Shown one piece after another: positions 1 through 7,561 of a DNA stretch of 64,000 bases. The stretch's first letter is position 1. The number at the start of each line of letters is the position of its first letter. The notes under the pieces are model-generated. The model was not told the origin of the DNA and ran no database searches. It saw only the letters and a program-made list of their open reading frames with translations. The position numbers were made by a program, and so were the translations under genes. Source of the stretch: Atopomonas sediminilitoris (GTDB lineage: Bacteria; Pseudomonadota; Gammaproteobacteria; Pseudomonadales; Pseudomonadaceae); contig NZ_JAKUMM010000011.1 in NCBI RefSeq assembly GCF_022601735.1, positions 1 through 64,000 on the forward strand. The letters run 5' to 3'.

Positions 1-80
1 ATGCGCTCAACGCCGCTCGTTTCACTCGCTGGACTGCCAAAAGCTGCGCTTTTGTCAGCCCGTTAGCTTAATCGTTACAC
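1..80 (+). other. attC site, left end cut by the window (integron cassette array)
   Basis: The first 80 bases resemble the two complete attC sites downstream: a central block like TCGCTGG, then GTTAG and a terminal GTTACAC (74-80) close to the GTTRRRY core. The first cassette gene starts 10 bases later, as expected for an integron array. The left half and the integron integrase gene would lie upstream of the window. Confidence 0.7.
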
Positions 81-89
81 GACTTAAAT

Positions 90-641
90 ATGAATCTAGT
101 AATCCAATGGTTTGGTGATAAGTTCGAGCGCCTTGACCCACTACTCCAGGAACTTCATCGCTATGGCGGTGAATTATCTGGTGTAGTGGTAATAGAGTAT
201 GGAAGCAGTATTGCTGGCTTGGTGGGTCATCGGTTAGCCCAAAAATTTGGCTTACCTTGTCTCTCGGGCGAGCATGAGTTCCATGTATCAATATCGCATA
301 CCGATTCCGCTCTTAACTGGTCACGGTGTTTTGATTCACAATATAAAATGGCCTCAGTATTTACCCCTCATGACCACTACCCAACAGGCTACTGGCGTGA
401 AACAAGCGGCAGGTTATCGCTTACGCTAGGAGTTGTAGTTAAGGATGGCGGCTGGTATTGGGTACAACGAAAGATCACATTTATGGGAGTTCCACTTCCA
501 CTTTTCTTATTTCCATCATCAGAAGCCTACAAGCGCATCAATAACGGCAAGTACGAGTTTTCAGTCTCATTTTCACTGCCATTTATTGGCAAGCTTTTCA
601 GCTATAGCGGTTTATTAACCCCGAAATTAAAAGTCGCATAA
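90..641 (+). CDS. DUF4166 domain protein carried as an integron cassette
   Basis: A 183-residue protein that matches the DUF4166 pattern over nearly its whole length: GSSIAGLVGHRLAQKFGLP near residues 38-56, a W-RCF strand near 77-81, a GGWYWVQRK strand, the GVPLPLFLFPSSEA block and a C-terminal SLPFIGKLFSYSG motif. There is no signal peptide or clear membrane span. The function of the family is unknown. The gene fills its cassette: it starts 10 bases after one attC and its stop codon lies inside the next attC core at 636-642. No promoter is visible, so expression should come from an upstream integron promoter. The family call is by motif recognition; no enzymatic role can be stated. Confidence 0.75.
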   Translation: MNLVIQWFGDKFERLDPLLQELHRYGGELSGVVVIEYGSSIAGLVGHRLAQKFGLPCLSGEHEFHVSISHTDSALNWSRCFDSQYKMASVFTPHDHYPTGYWRETSGRLSLTLGVVVKDGGWYWVQRKITFMGVPLPLFLFPSSEAYKRINNGKYEFSVSFSLPFIGKLFSYSGLLTPKLKVA

Positions 642-712
642 CAATGTGCTCAAATCGCTCGCCTCGCTCACCGGGACAGGCTAAAGCCTTCCCCTTAACT
701 TAATCGTTAGGC
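636..712 (+). other. attC site between cassettes 1 and 2
   Basis: Flanking cores GCATAAC (636-642) and GTTAGGC (706-712) bound 77 bases containing the block CTCGCTCACCGGGACAGGCT, which is shared in pattern with the other two sites. The similarity of the three sites is typical of a sedentary chromosomal integron, where attC sites are homogeneous within a species group. Confidence 0.8.
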
Positions 713-724
713 ATCAAATCGAAT

Positions 725-1204
725 ATGCGTGTCGAACATGAATCACCCAATAAGGCAGATGTCATAGCCCTAATCGCAGGTCTCGACGCCTATCAAGACT
801 CCCTATACTCAGCAGAAGCACGTTATGCGCTTGACCTCGCGTCACTCTCAAAATCCAATGTGCTTTTTTTTGTTGCGCGCGATGAACAACAATCCGCGCT
901 TGGTTGTGGCGCTGTCGTACTGAATAAAACTTATGGCGAAATTAAGCGCATGTATGTGCTGCCTGAAGCTAGGGGGAAAGGCATTGCAAAGAAAATTATT
1001 GTTGCTTTGGAGACAAGTGCCTACGAGTCTGGCTGCAGAGAACTCATGCTTGAAACTGGGCCGTACCAACCTGAGGCACTTAGTTTCTATGCAAAATAAG
1101 GTTACGTAAGGCGGGGAGCTTTCGGCGCATACCCCGAGCACCCGCTAAGCGTATTCATGGGTAAATCACTCCGCCCAGCAAGTAGTACCAGTTCTGATGC
1201 CTAA
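725..1204 (+). pseudogene. GNAT N-acetyltransferase cassette gene with an in-frame stop
   Basis: The frame from ATG 725 encodes a GNAT acetyltransferase: FFVARD and GCGAVVLNKTYGEIKRMYVLPEARGKG (strands 2-4 and the acetyl-CoA binding loop, near residues 42-82), then LMLETGPYQPEALSFYAK. A TAA at 1097-1099 stops it after 124 residues, exactly where the family continues with a GY motif. Reading on in the same frame gives GYVRRGAFG, YPEHPLSVFMGKSL and a natural stop at 1202-1204 inside the attC core, so one codon change probably broke a 159-codon gene. The loss removes the last strand of the GNAT fold. The truncated product could still be made, but activity is doubtful. The substrate is unknown. 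Confidence 0.8.
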
Positions 1205-1282
1205 CAACTGGTTCAAGCCGTTCGCTGCGCTCACTGGGGCTGGCTATAACCCTATAGCCAGCCCCTTAACCAGGCGTTAACT
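1199..1282 (+). other. attC site, last one visible in the array
   Basis: Core GCCTAAC (1199-1205) and GTTAACT (1276-1282) enclose imperfect inverted arms (CTGGTT near 1208 and AACCAG near 1268) and a strong hairpin around GGCTGGCTATA / TATAGCCAGCC. No cassette gene follows on this strand, so this marks the far end of the array. Confidence 0.8.
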
Positions 1283-1347
1283 GAGACGACGTTAATCACC
1301 AGATTGCGGAGCCAGCTCATTACCCCTCAATTGGAAAGTCAGCAATT

Positions 1348-2181
1348 TTATTTGCTAGATACCTTGTATGCGTTGTTCGTACGGATGTAGATCAGCGCGC
1401 CCTCTTCTGTCGCAAGTGCATGAGCATAATCACCAGAGGATGCAAAATAGCTGCCCGCAGTGAGTGCTTTCCCCTTGCTGGGAGTGCTTGATTGGTGGGT
1501 CACCTGACCTCGAATGACCACAGCACGAAACTCGCTAGCCGCCGTTGCGATTGCACCTTCAAATCCTGGCGCCAGCTTGACCATAGTGCCATTCAGCGCG
1601 CTCGGCTCATGACTACCCCACAGCTGCGTCACTTCGGCCTTCTCGCCGCTGATCGGCGTCAGCTCACTGGATGTGAGCCAGACTAGATTTTTCTCGTGAA
1701 CATTTAGCGGGCGCTCGCCATTATCAAAGCGCTGCTCAGCAGGCTGCACCAGATATGGGCCGGCATCGATTTCTAGATAGATGAGATTACTGTCGCCATT
1801 CGCTGCTGTGATGTGATTTTCACCGGCGGGCTGCGTCCAGTACGAGCCAGTGGGCATCCACATTCTTTCAGCGGCAGGATCATCGTTATGCATTAGCCCT
1901 TCAATAACGATGCCACGATATGAAATGTTGTGAATATGTGGCGGCGACGCAAAGCCTTTGTTGAAACGTACCAACATGCCTGTCGCACCGTTTAGCGTGC
2001 GGTCGCCCCACAGGTTCGCTGCGCCAGGACTTTTATCACCACGCAAGGGATTCAAATACCCCCAAGTCACCTCTTCTGCAGTCACAACCTGCGAATTGCC
2101 ATCGGCCGCCCACGCCAATAACGGCGATGCAGTAAGTACGAAAGAGAGCATTAATAACTGAGTGCTGAACTTTGCTCGCAT
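1348..2181 (-). CDS. Exported DUF4437 cupin-fold protein
   Basis: A 277-residue protein read from ATG 2181, which has an AAGGAA ribosome site just upstream; a longer frame reaches 2268 but lacks such a site. Residues 1-25 are a signal peptide (basic MRAK, hydrophobic LLMLSFVLTASPLLAWA, cleavage near AWA-A), so the protein is probably periplasmic. The rest follows the DUF4437 pattern with two cupin-like halves: HIHNISYRGIVIEG, MWMPTGSYWTQPAGENHITAA, YLEIDAGPY, and a second half with LAPGFEG, FRAVVIRGQV and GSYFASSG. Histidines in HIHN and GENH could bind a metal. The function is not known. It is a single gene on the minus strand between the cassette array and the AraC-type gene. Confidence 0.75.
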   Translation of the reverse strand: MRAKFSTQLLMLSFVLTASPLLAWAADGNSQVVTAEEVTWGYLNPLRGDKSPGAANLWGDRTLNGATGMLVRFNKGFASPPHIHNISYRGIVIEGLMHNDDPAAERMWMPTGSYWTQPAGENHITAANGDSNLIYLEIDAGPYLVQPAEQRFDNGERPLNVHEKNLVWLTSSELTPISGEKAEVTQLWGSHEPSALNGTMVKLAPGFEGAIATAASEFRAVVIRGQVTHQSSTPSKGKALTAGSYFASSGDYAHALATEEGALIYIRTNNAYKVSSK

Positions 2182-2302
2182 GAGAAGTTCCTTGAATGAG
2201 TGATTGGCTAACCAACATAGAAGCTCCAGCTCAGCCAAAAAACCACTCAAAGAAGGAAACAGAATCAACCCATTATTGATAATCCACCAGCATCACTTCG
2301 GA

Positions 2303-3178
2303 TTAACGCCCTTCGCGCATCAACTGCGCGGGGCTGTGACCGAAGTAGCGCTTGAACTCGCGGCTGAACTGCGAAGCGCTTTCGTACCCCACTTGATCAG
2401 CCGCCACGTAGGCCCTCATGCCCTGTTGGACGATAAAGTCGCGCGCTTTGCTTAGGCGGATTTTCTTTAAGTATTGCAAAGGCGAGTCGTCCGTCACCTC
2501 TTTAAAGGCGCGGTGAAACGCCGAGGTACTCATATTGGCTTGGCGGGCCAGTTGCTCGACATCTAAGTGCTGCGCGTAGTCGTGCTGTATCAGCTGTAGC
2601 GCCCGGGCCACGCGGGCGAAGTGGCCGTTGTGCGCGGCCAGTGCGTACAGCGCAGTGGCTTGGCCGCCTTGCAGAGCGCGAAAGAGTATCTCGCGCAGCA
2701 GAGCGGGGCCAAGAATGCGCCGTTCGTGAGCGTTACTGAGGCAACGAATCAGCCGCGCAATGGCATCGAGCATCTCGGCCTCCAGTGGTACTGGGGCAAT
2801 GGCGCGTGGCATGGCGTGCTCGGCTTCATCGGCCGTCATCGCTGCTGTGCCCAGCTCGTCGATCAGCGCATTGAGCTGTGGCAGGTCGATGTCGATATAC
2901 AAGCCGAGCAAAGGGCTTTGCGGGCTGGCGAAGGTTTCACATTCAAACGGCAAGGTGGCCGATACCAGCAGGTATGAGTTGGCGTCGTAAACAAACTGTT
3001 TGCCACCCAGATAACCCACCTTAGTGCCCTGCACCACGATGCAAATGCCGGGGTTGTAAACCAGCGGCGCACGCGGAATAGCCTGACGCGAGGCGAAGAA
3101 ACGCACGCCTTCAAGGCCTGTTTCGGAGAAGCCATCTGGCAGGTTGAGTGCCTGCATCAAAGTCGCTAACGATTGCAT
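2303..3178 (-). CDS. AraC-family regulator with AraC_N domain (YqhC-like)
   Basis: A 291-residue regulator. Residues about 20-170 form an AraC_N-type sensory domain (YNPGICIVVQGTKVGYLGGKQFVYD, then the YLLVSATLPFECETFA strand). Residues about 185-288 hold two helix-turn-helices (LDVEQLARQANMSTSAFHRAF and VGYESASQFSREFKRYFGHSP). It is divergent from the yqhD-type aldehyde reductase gene across 181 bases. That matches the E. coli yqhC-yqhD pair, in which YqhC activates yqhD in response to reactive aldehydes; the same job is inferred here from family and position. Two 15-base direct repeats between the genes are its likely binding sites. The inducer cannot be read from sequence. Confidence 0.85.
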   Translation of the reverse strand: MQSLATLMQALNLPDGFSETGLEGVRFFASRQAIPRAPLVYNPGICIVVQGTKVGYLGGKQFVYDANSYLLVSATLPFECETFASPQSPLLGLYIDIDLPQLNALIDELGTAAMTADEAEHAMPRAIAPVPLEAEMLDAIARLIRCLSNAHERRILGPALLREILFRALQGGQATALYALAAHNGHFARVARALQLIQHDYAQHLDVEQLARQANMSTSAFHRAFKEVTDDSPLQYLKKIRLSKARDFIVQQGMRAYVAADQVGYESASQFSREFKRYFGHSPAQLMREGR

Positions 3179-3214
3179 GGGCGATTACAACAAAACAGGA
3201 TTAGGCAACAAATA

Positions 3215-3259
3215 TAGCAGTTAAATGCAGCTGATCATATCTGATAGCAGTTTTAGGCA
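3215..3259. promoter_or_regulatory. Two 15-bp direct repeats, candidate AraC-type operator
   Basis: TAGCAGTTAAATGCA (3215-3229) and TAGCAGTTTTAGGCA (3245-3259) agree at 12 of 15 positions and start exactly 30 bases apart, about three helical turns. This is how AraC-type dimers usually bind. The repeats lie between the divergent regulator and aldehyde reductase genes, 100 bases upstream of the reductase start. Confidence 0.5.
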
Positions 3260-3359
3260 AACTTTAGCCAGAAATGGGCGTTTCGCCCCGCTGGCCCTTT
3301 TACCCACAATGCAGCCCATCGACTCTCCGTGAGTCCCTGCAACAACCGAGGGTAATGCC

Positions 3360-4532
3360 ATGCTGAATTTCAATTTCTATAATCCCACGCAGATCGTCTT
3401 TGGTCAGGGCCAGCTCAGCCAGCTGGACAGCCTAGTGCCGAAAAACGCCAAGGTGATGATCACTTACGGCGGCGGCAGCGTGCTGCGTAACGGCGTGCTC
3501 GCGCAAGTGAAAGCCGAGCTGGCCAAATCAGCGCGCAGCGTTAGCGAGTTTGGCGGCATTGAATCCAACCCCAAGTTCGCCACCGCCATGCAAGCGGTGG
3601 AGCGCGTGCGCGCCGAGCAGATCGACTTTTTGCTCGCCGTGGGTGGCGGCTCGGTGATGGACGCCACCAAGTTCATCGCCCTCGCCGCCGCTAATGCCGA
3701 GTACCAAGGCCAAGAAGAGCAGCTGCTGATTCACGGCTTTAATCCAGTGCCGGTGAATAACGCAATTGCCTTGGGCACCGTCGCCACCCTGCCGGCCACC
3801 GGCTCAGAAATGAACTGCTTCGCGGTGATCAGCCGTGACGAAAACAAGCTGCCGGTGTACAGCCCGCTGACCTTCCCTAAGTTCTCGATTCTCGACCCCG
3901 AGCTGACCTACACCCTGCCGGCCATCCAAGTGGCCAACGGCGTGGTCGATGCCTTTGTGCATGTGCTCGAGCAGTACGTCACCTACCCCACCGGCGCGCA
4001 TTTCCAAGATCGCACCGCCGAGGGCATTCTGCAAACCTTGCTGGAAATCGGCAAAACCACCGTCGATGAGCCAACCAACTACGCCGCGCGCTCGAACCTC
4101 GTGTGGAGCGCCACCATGGCCCTGAACGGCCTGATCGGCTCGGGCGTGCCGCACGACTGGAGCGTGCACATGCTCGGCCACGAGCTGACTGCGCTGTTTG
4201 GCATCGACCACGCGCAGAGCTTAGCGGTAGTGCTGCCGTCGATGTGGCGCGTGCGCCGCGAGCCCAAGCGCGAGAAGCTGCTGCAATACGCCGAGCGCGT
4301 GTGGGGCATCCGCGAAGGCAGTGACGAGGCGCGCATCGACGCGGCCATCGCCAATACCGAGGCCTTCTTCAACAGCCTCGGCATTGCCACCCGCCTGTCG
4401 GCCCACGGCATCGACCAACAAGGCGTCGAACGCGTGCTGCAAGCACTGGATAAGCACGGCATGGTCGCACTGTCCGAACGCGGCGATGTGACGCTAGACA
4501 TTTCCCGCCAAGTGCTGGAAATGGCTCTGTAA
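3360..4532 (+). CDS. yqhD: YqhD-type NADPH-dependent iron alcohol dehydrogenase / aldehyde reductase
   Basis: A 390-residue group III alcohol dehydrogenase. It has the nucleotide-binding GGGS (96-99) in LLAVGGGSVMDATKF, the family block ATLPATGSEMN, and metal ligands D197 and H201 (GVVDAFVHVLEQY), H270 and H284 (WSVHMLGHELTALFGIDHAQ). These correspond to D194, H198, H267 and H281 of E. coli YqhD with a constant offset of three, so the site is intact. Enzymes of this type reduce short aldehydes, glyoxal, methylglyoxal and lipid-peroxidation products in the cytoplasm, giving aldehyde and oxidant tolerance. GAGGG lies 8 bases before the ATG. Regulation by the divergent AraC protein is likely. 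It is the last intact gene before the dusA-type junction. Confidence 0.92.
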   Translation: MLNFNFYNPTQIVFGQGQLSQLDSLVPKNAKVMITYGGGSVLRNGVLAQVKAELAKSARSVSEFGGIESNPKFATAMQAVERVRAEQIDFLLAVGGGSVMDATKFIALAAANAEYQGQEEQLLIHGFNPVPVNNAIALGTVATLPATGSEMNCFAVISRDENKLPVYSPLTFPKFSILDPELTYTLPAIQVANGVVDAFVHVLEQYVTYPTGAHFQDRTAEGILQTLLEIGKTTVDEPTNYAARSNLVWSATMALNGLIGSGVPHDWSVHMLGHELTALFGIDHAQSLAVVLPSMWRVRREPKREKLLQYAERVWGIREGSDEARIDAAIANTEAFFNSLGIATRLSAHGIDQQGVERVLQALDKHGMVALSERGDVTLDISRQVLEMAL

Positions 4533-4574
4533 CAAGGCTCACTGCATGAGCGCCGGCACATGGCTTTGGCTGTA

Positions 4575-4711
4575 TGCCGGCCTCAGCCGCCTTCTTACGC
4601 GCGAAGGTTTGGCTCTCCGTGTAAACTTGTACCCCATCTTTTTTGATACAAATCTGAGCGGTGTAACTGACTGTGCCGTCAGCTCGCTTTCGCGTGCCTG
4701 ATCGTTGCCAT
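4575..4711 (-). pseudogene. Relic of the 5' end of an older dusA-type integrase
   Basis: From ATG 4711 the minus strand reads MATI, then after a one-base shift TRKRADGTVSYTAQICIKKD and GVQVYTESQTFARKKAAEA. This aligns with the first 45 residues of the intact integrase at 51766-52893 (TTRKRKNGSTAYTAQIRIMK, then ATVYQESQTFDRKAGAQAW). The similarity ends near 4575 and the rest of the gene is missing. The relic is back to back with the dusA fragment at 4815: start-to-start spacing is 104 bases here and 103 bases for the intact pair at 52893/52996. It is therefore the right-hand end of an earlier element that used the same target. The call rests on direct comparison within the window. Confidence 0.85.
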
Positions 4712-4814
4712 GTTGGTACATCCTGTAACCCAGTGGTTCAAGCGAGCTATCGAGTGGCACAGCGCACCACCTAGCTTTTAAAAAGGCTCGCAAAGCCCCG
4801 AAAACACGTTAGCA

Positions 4815-4925
4815 ATGAGTAAGCCGGAGAACCCCATATTGCAAGGCTCAAACCCAGCAACCACGCCGAATACAGTGTCGCGCCGCTTCTGCGTTGCGCC
4901 GATGATGGATTGGACTGATAGTTAA
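4815..4925 (+). pseudogene. dusA: dusA 5' fragment left at the island boundary
   Basis: ATG 4815 opens a 36-codon frame ending RRFCVAPMMDWTDS and a stop at 4923. The conserved start of tRNA-dihydrouridine synthase A is RRFSVAPMMDWTDRH, as in the intact gene at 52996. The match is cut off within the core repeat, after which unrelated AT-rich DNA begins. This is the junction expected when an element integrates into the 5' part of dusA: the old start is stranded on one side and a rebuilt dusA lies on the other. The adjoining integrase relic suggests that this start was itself supplied by an earlier element. A short peptide might be made, but no function is expected. Confidence 0.9.
4899..4915. 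repeat. Left 17-bp attachment repeat of the island (attL)
   Basis: CCGATGATGGATTGGAC, identical to 53065-53081. On the left it is followed by TGATAG and then AT-rich island DNA; on the right it continues into intact dusA. Confidence 0.85.
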
Positions 4926-5186
4926 TATTTTCCTATATCTATCAATTGGTTAAGATTTTTTTAAATCTTACTTAAGCATTTTTTAAGCAACGAAAATCAG
5001 GCGTCTAGGCCATGGCAATAGCAATAAATGAGCCCCATGGCTGGAAAAACAGGTTGCCCCCTAGCATCTAGGGCTGAAGGTGAAGAAGGGATGCAAGCAT
5101 TAGCGCTTGGTTAGCGAGCACTCTGCAGGCCGATTTCTGCAGTACCTGCGCGATCCGCCTGCGTGGTCAATCAAGTCAGTTACGAG
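4926..5186. other. Non-coding left end of the island
   Basis: The first 60 bases are AT-rich and hold an imperfect hairpin (AAGATTT / AAATCTT around 4951-4970). No gene is recognised. The AT shift against the flank marks the start of island DNA. Confidence 0.4.
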
Positions 5187-5384
5187 GCTCAAATGCCGGC
5201 CGGCTTCCGGATACTCAGCCCAAGACGCCAGGGCCTCTTACTTGAAGCTCTCCTAGGCCTCTTCGAGCACTAAGTACTGCGTGATCACCTCACGCATAAT
5301 CCAGTGGGATGAACGCTGGCGCAGGCCAGCCAAATGCTGAATACGACTTTTCATATCGTCATCAATCTTGATGGAGGTGGCCAC
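5187..5384 (-). pseudogene. Ribbon-helix-helix antitoxin relic with two nonsense codons
   Basis: From GTG 5384 the frame reads VATSIKIDDDMKSRIQHLAG, then LRQRSSHWIMREVITQYLVLEEA and a TAG. This is the DNA-binding half of a CopG/ParD-like antitoxin of the kind that starts MATSIKIDDxLKxRxQHLA. The frame then continues ESFK, a TAA, and EALASWAEYPEAGRHL. The two stops sit where relatives have R and Q in EARESFKQEALASW, so they are point mutations in a once longer gene. No toxin gene is recognisable beside it. It is a decayed toxin-antitoxin relic; the short RHH domain could in principle still bind DNA. Confidence 0.7.
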
Positions 5385-5578
5385 GCCCCTCGAACAACTA
5401 AAAGTATTACCTTTGAGCACGCTAGCAGAGAAAAAGACAATGCTGTCCATGAGGACACTGATGGACACTTACCAGCAATCCACAGATAACAGTGTCTGGA
5501 GCAACCACGACAGCATTAATATGGGCTCAGCAAACAAGCGACCCGCGGAGCACGGCGCTCAGCGAACCTTTCGAGCCT

Positions 5579-5731
5579 TTATTGATTTTCTTCCTGACAG
5601 GCTTTGCTGTTGTCGCAACGCGGTTTGCTCGCCGCACGGCGATCTAACCAGCAGGCAACCCCAAAACCCACTAAGCCAATCAGCACATAGCAGGCTAAGG
5701 TGCCATACAACAACCAACTAACGCTGCTCAT
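5579..5731 (-). CDS. Small single-span membrane protein (50 residues)
   Basis: An ATG at 5731, with AGGTGG six bases upstream, opens a 50-codon frame ending at 5579. The product starts MSSVSWLLYGTLACYVLIG, continues LVGFGVACWLD, and has a charged cysteine-containing tail (RRAASKPRCDNSKACQEENQ). Residues 6-28 can span the membrane, with the tail probably cytoplasmic. It lies 44 bases downstream of the lipoprotein gene on the same strand and is probably in the same transcript. The family is not recognised. The ribosome site and hydrophobic pattern support it as real. Confidence 0.5.
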   Translation of the reverse strand: MSSVSWLLYGTLACYVLIGLVGFGVACWLDRRAASKPRCDNSKACQEENQ

Positions 5732-5775
5732 AAGCACCACCTAGATCAAGCTGGCCAAGCACTGAAGTCAACCAC

Positions 5776-6495
5776 TTAATGGCTTGGCGCCACAAAATAA
5801 TGCGCCTTGCCGCGGTTATAGATAGCTTTAGGGCGAACTTTATATTGGCCTGGGTCGTAAACATAAAACCATGCAGGCGCTTTAGCAGTAAACGCCTGCG
5901 CGCCCTCACCCACAACAGAAATATCCAAATAAATGGGTGCCCAATGCGGCTGCTGGCTGGCCATAAAAGACGGAGCAGATTCAAGGCTGGGGGTATAGCC
6001 GCCAAGCTGCTGGTACAGCTGTTTGGCAGACTTAAATCCTACATCGCCAAAGGGCATGCCCAGATAGTACGGCCGCCAATTGTCACTCACCTCCGCTTGT
6101 GGCTCGGCTGTGGTGCTCATGCGCTGCATTGCTTGCTTGGCGGCGGCAATAGCTCGCTCAATCGCTGCCTCGCCGCTGACCGCTTGATCGTGCGGCACCC
6201 ACGCCACCATCTGTACCCTTTGGCTCGCTGTTGGCCTTGCAAACGCCCCCAATAGCAACATGCCGGGGGCTAAACTCAACGCGCCATCGATTAGGTTATC
6301 GTGGTTAGCCTGGCCACTCACATTCCCCTGCTGGCTTGCAAACTCAGCTTGGCTCACGTCTTCTGCAGGAATGGCCATCGCATCGGCAACCTGCAGGGCC
6401 AGCGAGGGCTCACCGGTGCGCGGAATCAACCCACAACCACTGGTTAAAGCCAGGGTCAGTGCCAAAAAAGCAGAATAATAAGTAGTCATACTCAT
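5776..6495 (-). CDS. Putative lipoprotein of unknown function
   Basis: A 239-residue protein with an N-terminal signal and lipobox (LALTLALTSGC, Cys at about residue 21), so it is probably lipid-anchored. The mature part includes two alanine-rich helical stretches (AAIERAIAAAKQAMQRM) and a C-terminal half rich in aromatic residues (WFYVYDPGQYKVRP, YNRGKAHYFVAPSH). No domain is recognised. It lies 66 bases downstream of the four-span membrane protein gene and 44 bases before the small membrane protein gene, all on the minus strand, so the three may form an envelope-related operon. Its role is unknown. Confidence 0.6.
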   Translation of the reverse strand: MSMTTYYSAFLALTLALTSGCGLIPRTGEPSLALQVADAMAIPAEDVSQAEFASQQGNVSGQANHDNLIDGALSLAPGMLLLGAFARPTASQRVQMVAWVPHDQAVSGEAAIERAIAAAKQAMQRMSTTAEPQAEVSDNWRPYYLGMPFGDVGFKSAKQLYQQLGGYTPSLESAPSFMASQQPHWAPIYLDISVVGEGAQAFTAKAPAWFYVYDPGQYKVRPKAIYNRGKAHYFVAPSH

Positions 6496-6561
6496 CCCTG
6501 ATGTGTGAAAGAAATTAAAAGCGGCAAAGCAGGCTTATGGCGCCTGCCAAACTGGGCGTTA

Positions 6562-7344
6562 TTAATGATCAGATAAACCATACATGCTGCTGTAGGGCTC
6601 TATGCCCGCAAGCGCCAGTTCCATCTCATCGTCGTCATTACTGAACAGCCACTCAGTGTCACTGTTATAGACACCTTGTCCAACGGGCTGGCGTTTCGCC
6701 TGCATGGCTAAACATGCCACCCCATATATCAGCACGTTAATCATCATGGCCAGCGCCGCACCTGCGGCCAGCTCGGTTGCTCGGCCGTTCGCAAGCCATA
6801 GCAGCAGTATTACAACGCTCACCGCGAGCATCATGTAAAAGCATGCCAGCGGTCCGTTACTGTGTTGTGCTTTATGCAGCAATACACCTGGTAACGCTGC
6901 CACCTGAAGAAACAGCGCCATTAAACTCATCGCAATCAGCGCTCCATTAGCAGGCTGCCAAGGTGCCATCGTTAACGCTACGTGTTGCTTAAAAACCAGC
7001 GCCACGGTTACCAGCGACATCACAACCAACACCCACCCCTGATGCACTAACAAGCCAGGAGCTTGCGCAAGGTGATGCGCCAGCGTGTTCCAACGAGCCT
7101 GCCGACACTGCTGCACAAGACTTGCACTCAGCTGCCCTGCTCGCTTGATATGCCAGGCTGTCAGGGCAGTACTTCCGTAATCAGCCATGCGCGTCTGGGC
7201 GCTGTTAAGCCGAGTTAGCTCATCTAATTGCGCACGCACACTGCTCGATGCAGCAAATCCATCGCGCACACAGCGCTGCACGGCTTGCTCGGCCTCTTGC
7301 AGGGCATGCTGCAGTGTTTTTTCTAAGCGGGTGTGATCTGTCAT
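6562..7344 (-). CDS. Four-span inner membrane protein of unknown function
   Basis: A 260-residue protein. Residues 1-110 are soluble and helical, rich in Q, A and E. Four hydrophobic spans follow (near 104-121, 134-156, 167-185 and 190-212: WVLVVMSLVTVALVF, LIAMSLMALFLQVAALPGVL, MMLAVSVVILLLWLA, AGAALAMMINVLIYGVACLA), and then an acidic tail with SNDDDEMELALAG. The start has only a weak ribosome site (CGG). It is probably transcribed with the lipoprotein and small membrane protein genes downstream. No family is recognised. Confidence 0.55.
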   Translation of the reverse strand: MTDHTRLEKTLQHALQEAEQAVQRCVRDGFAASSSVRAQLDELTRLNSAQTRMADYGSTALTAWHIKRAGQLSASLVQQCRQARWNTLAHHLAQAPGLLVHQGWVLVVMSLVTVALVFKQHVALTMAPWQPANGALIAMSLMALFLQVAALPGVLLHKAQHSNGPLACFYMMLAVSVVILLLWLANGRATELAAGAALAMMINVLIYGVACLAMQAKRQPVGQGVYNSDTEWLFSNDDDEMELALAGIEPYSSMYGLSDH

Positions 7345-7561
7345 GTCCGTTATACCGCGTAAAAATAATCGGGGTTACGGCTATCGCGGGCCTAGCTCTG
7401 TAGCCACCACACGTAAGCCTGCGCAATGTCACGCACGCTTAATCGCTGGGGTAACGACACAAGCTTGTTTGTTATCGCCCACACAAGCACACCCTTTTCT
7501 TCGCACGGATAACGCCAAATGCAAATCAGAGGAAGTCAGGCTTGATCAGAGTTCCTCCAGC

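Noticed and set aside
1..1282. Integron integrase gene within the window
   Set aside because: Only cassettes and attC sites are seen; no integrase-like frame is present in the first 2 kb.
4539..4793. 84-residue minus-strand frame taken as a gene
   Set aside because: The integrase similarity is in another frame of the same strand; this open frame is a product of the frameshifted relic.
5368..5721. 117-residue plus-strand open frame
   Set aside because: It lies opposite the antitoxin relic and the small membrane protein gene and has no coding character or ribosome site.
7343..7561. N-terminal extension of the pRiA4b-like frame
   Set aside because: It overlaps the start of the divergent membrane protein gene and shows no family similarity; only the part from about 7562 is recognisable.
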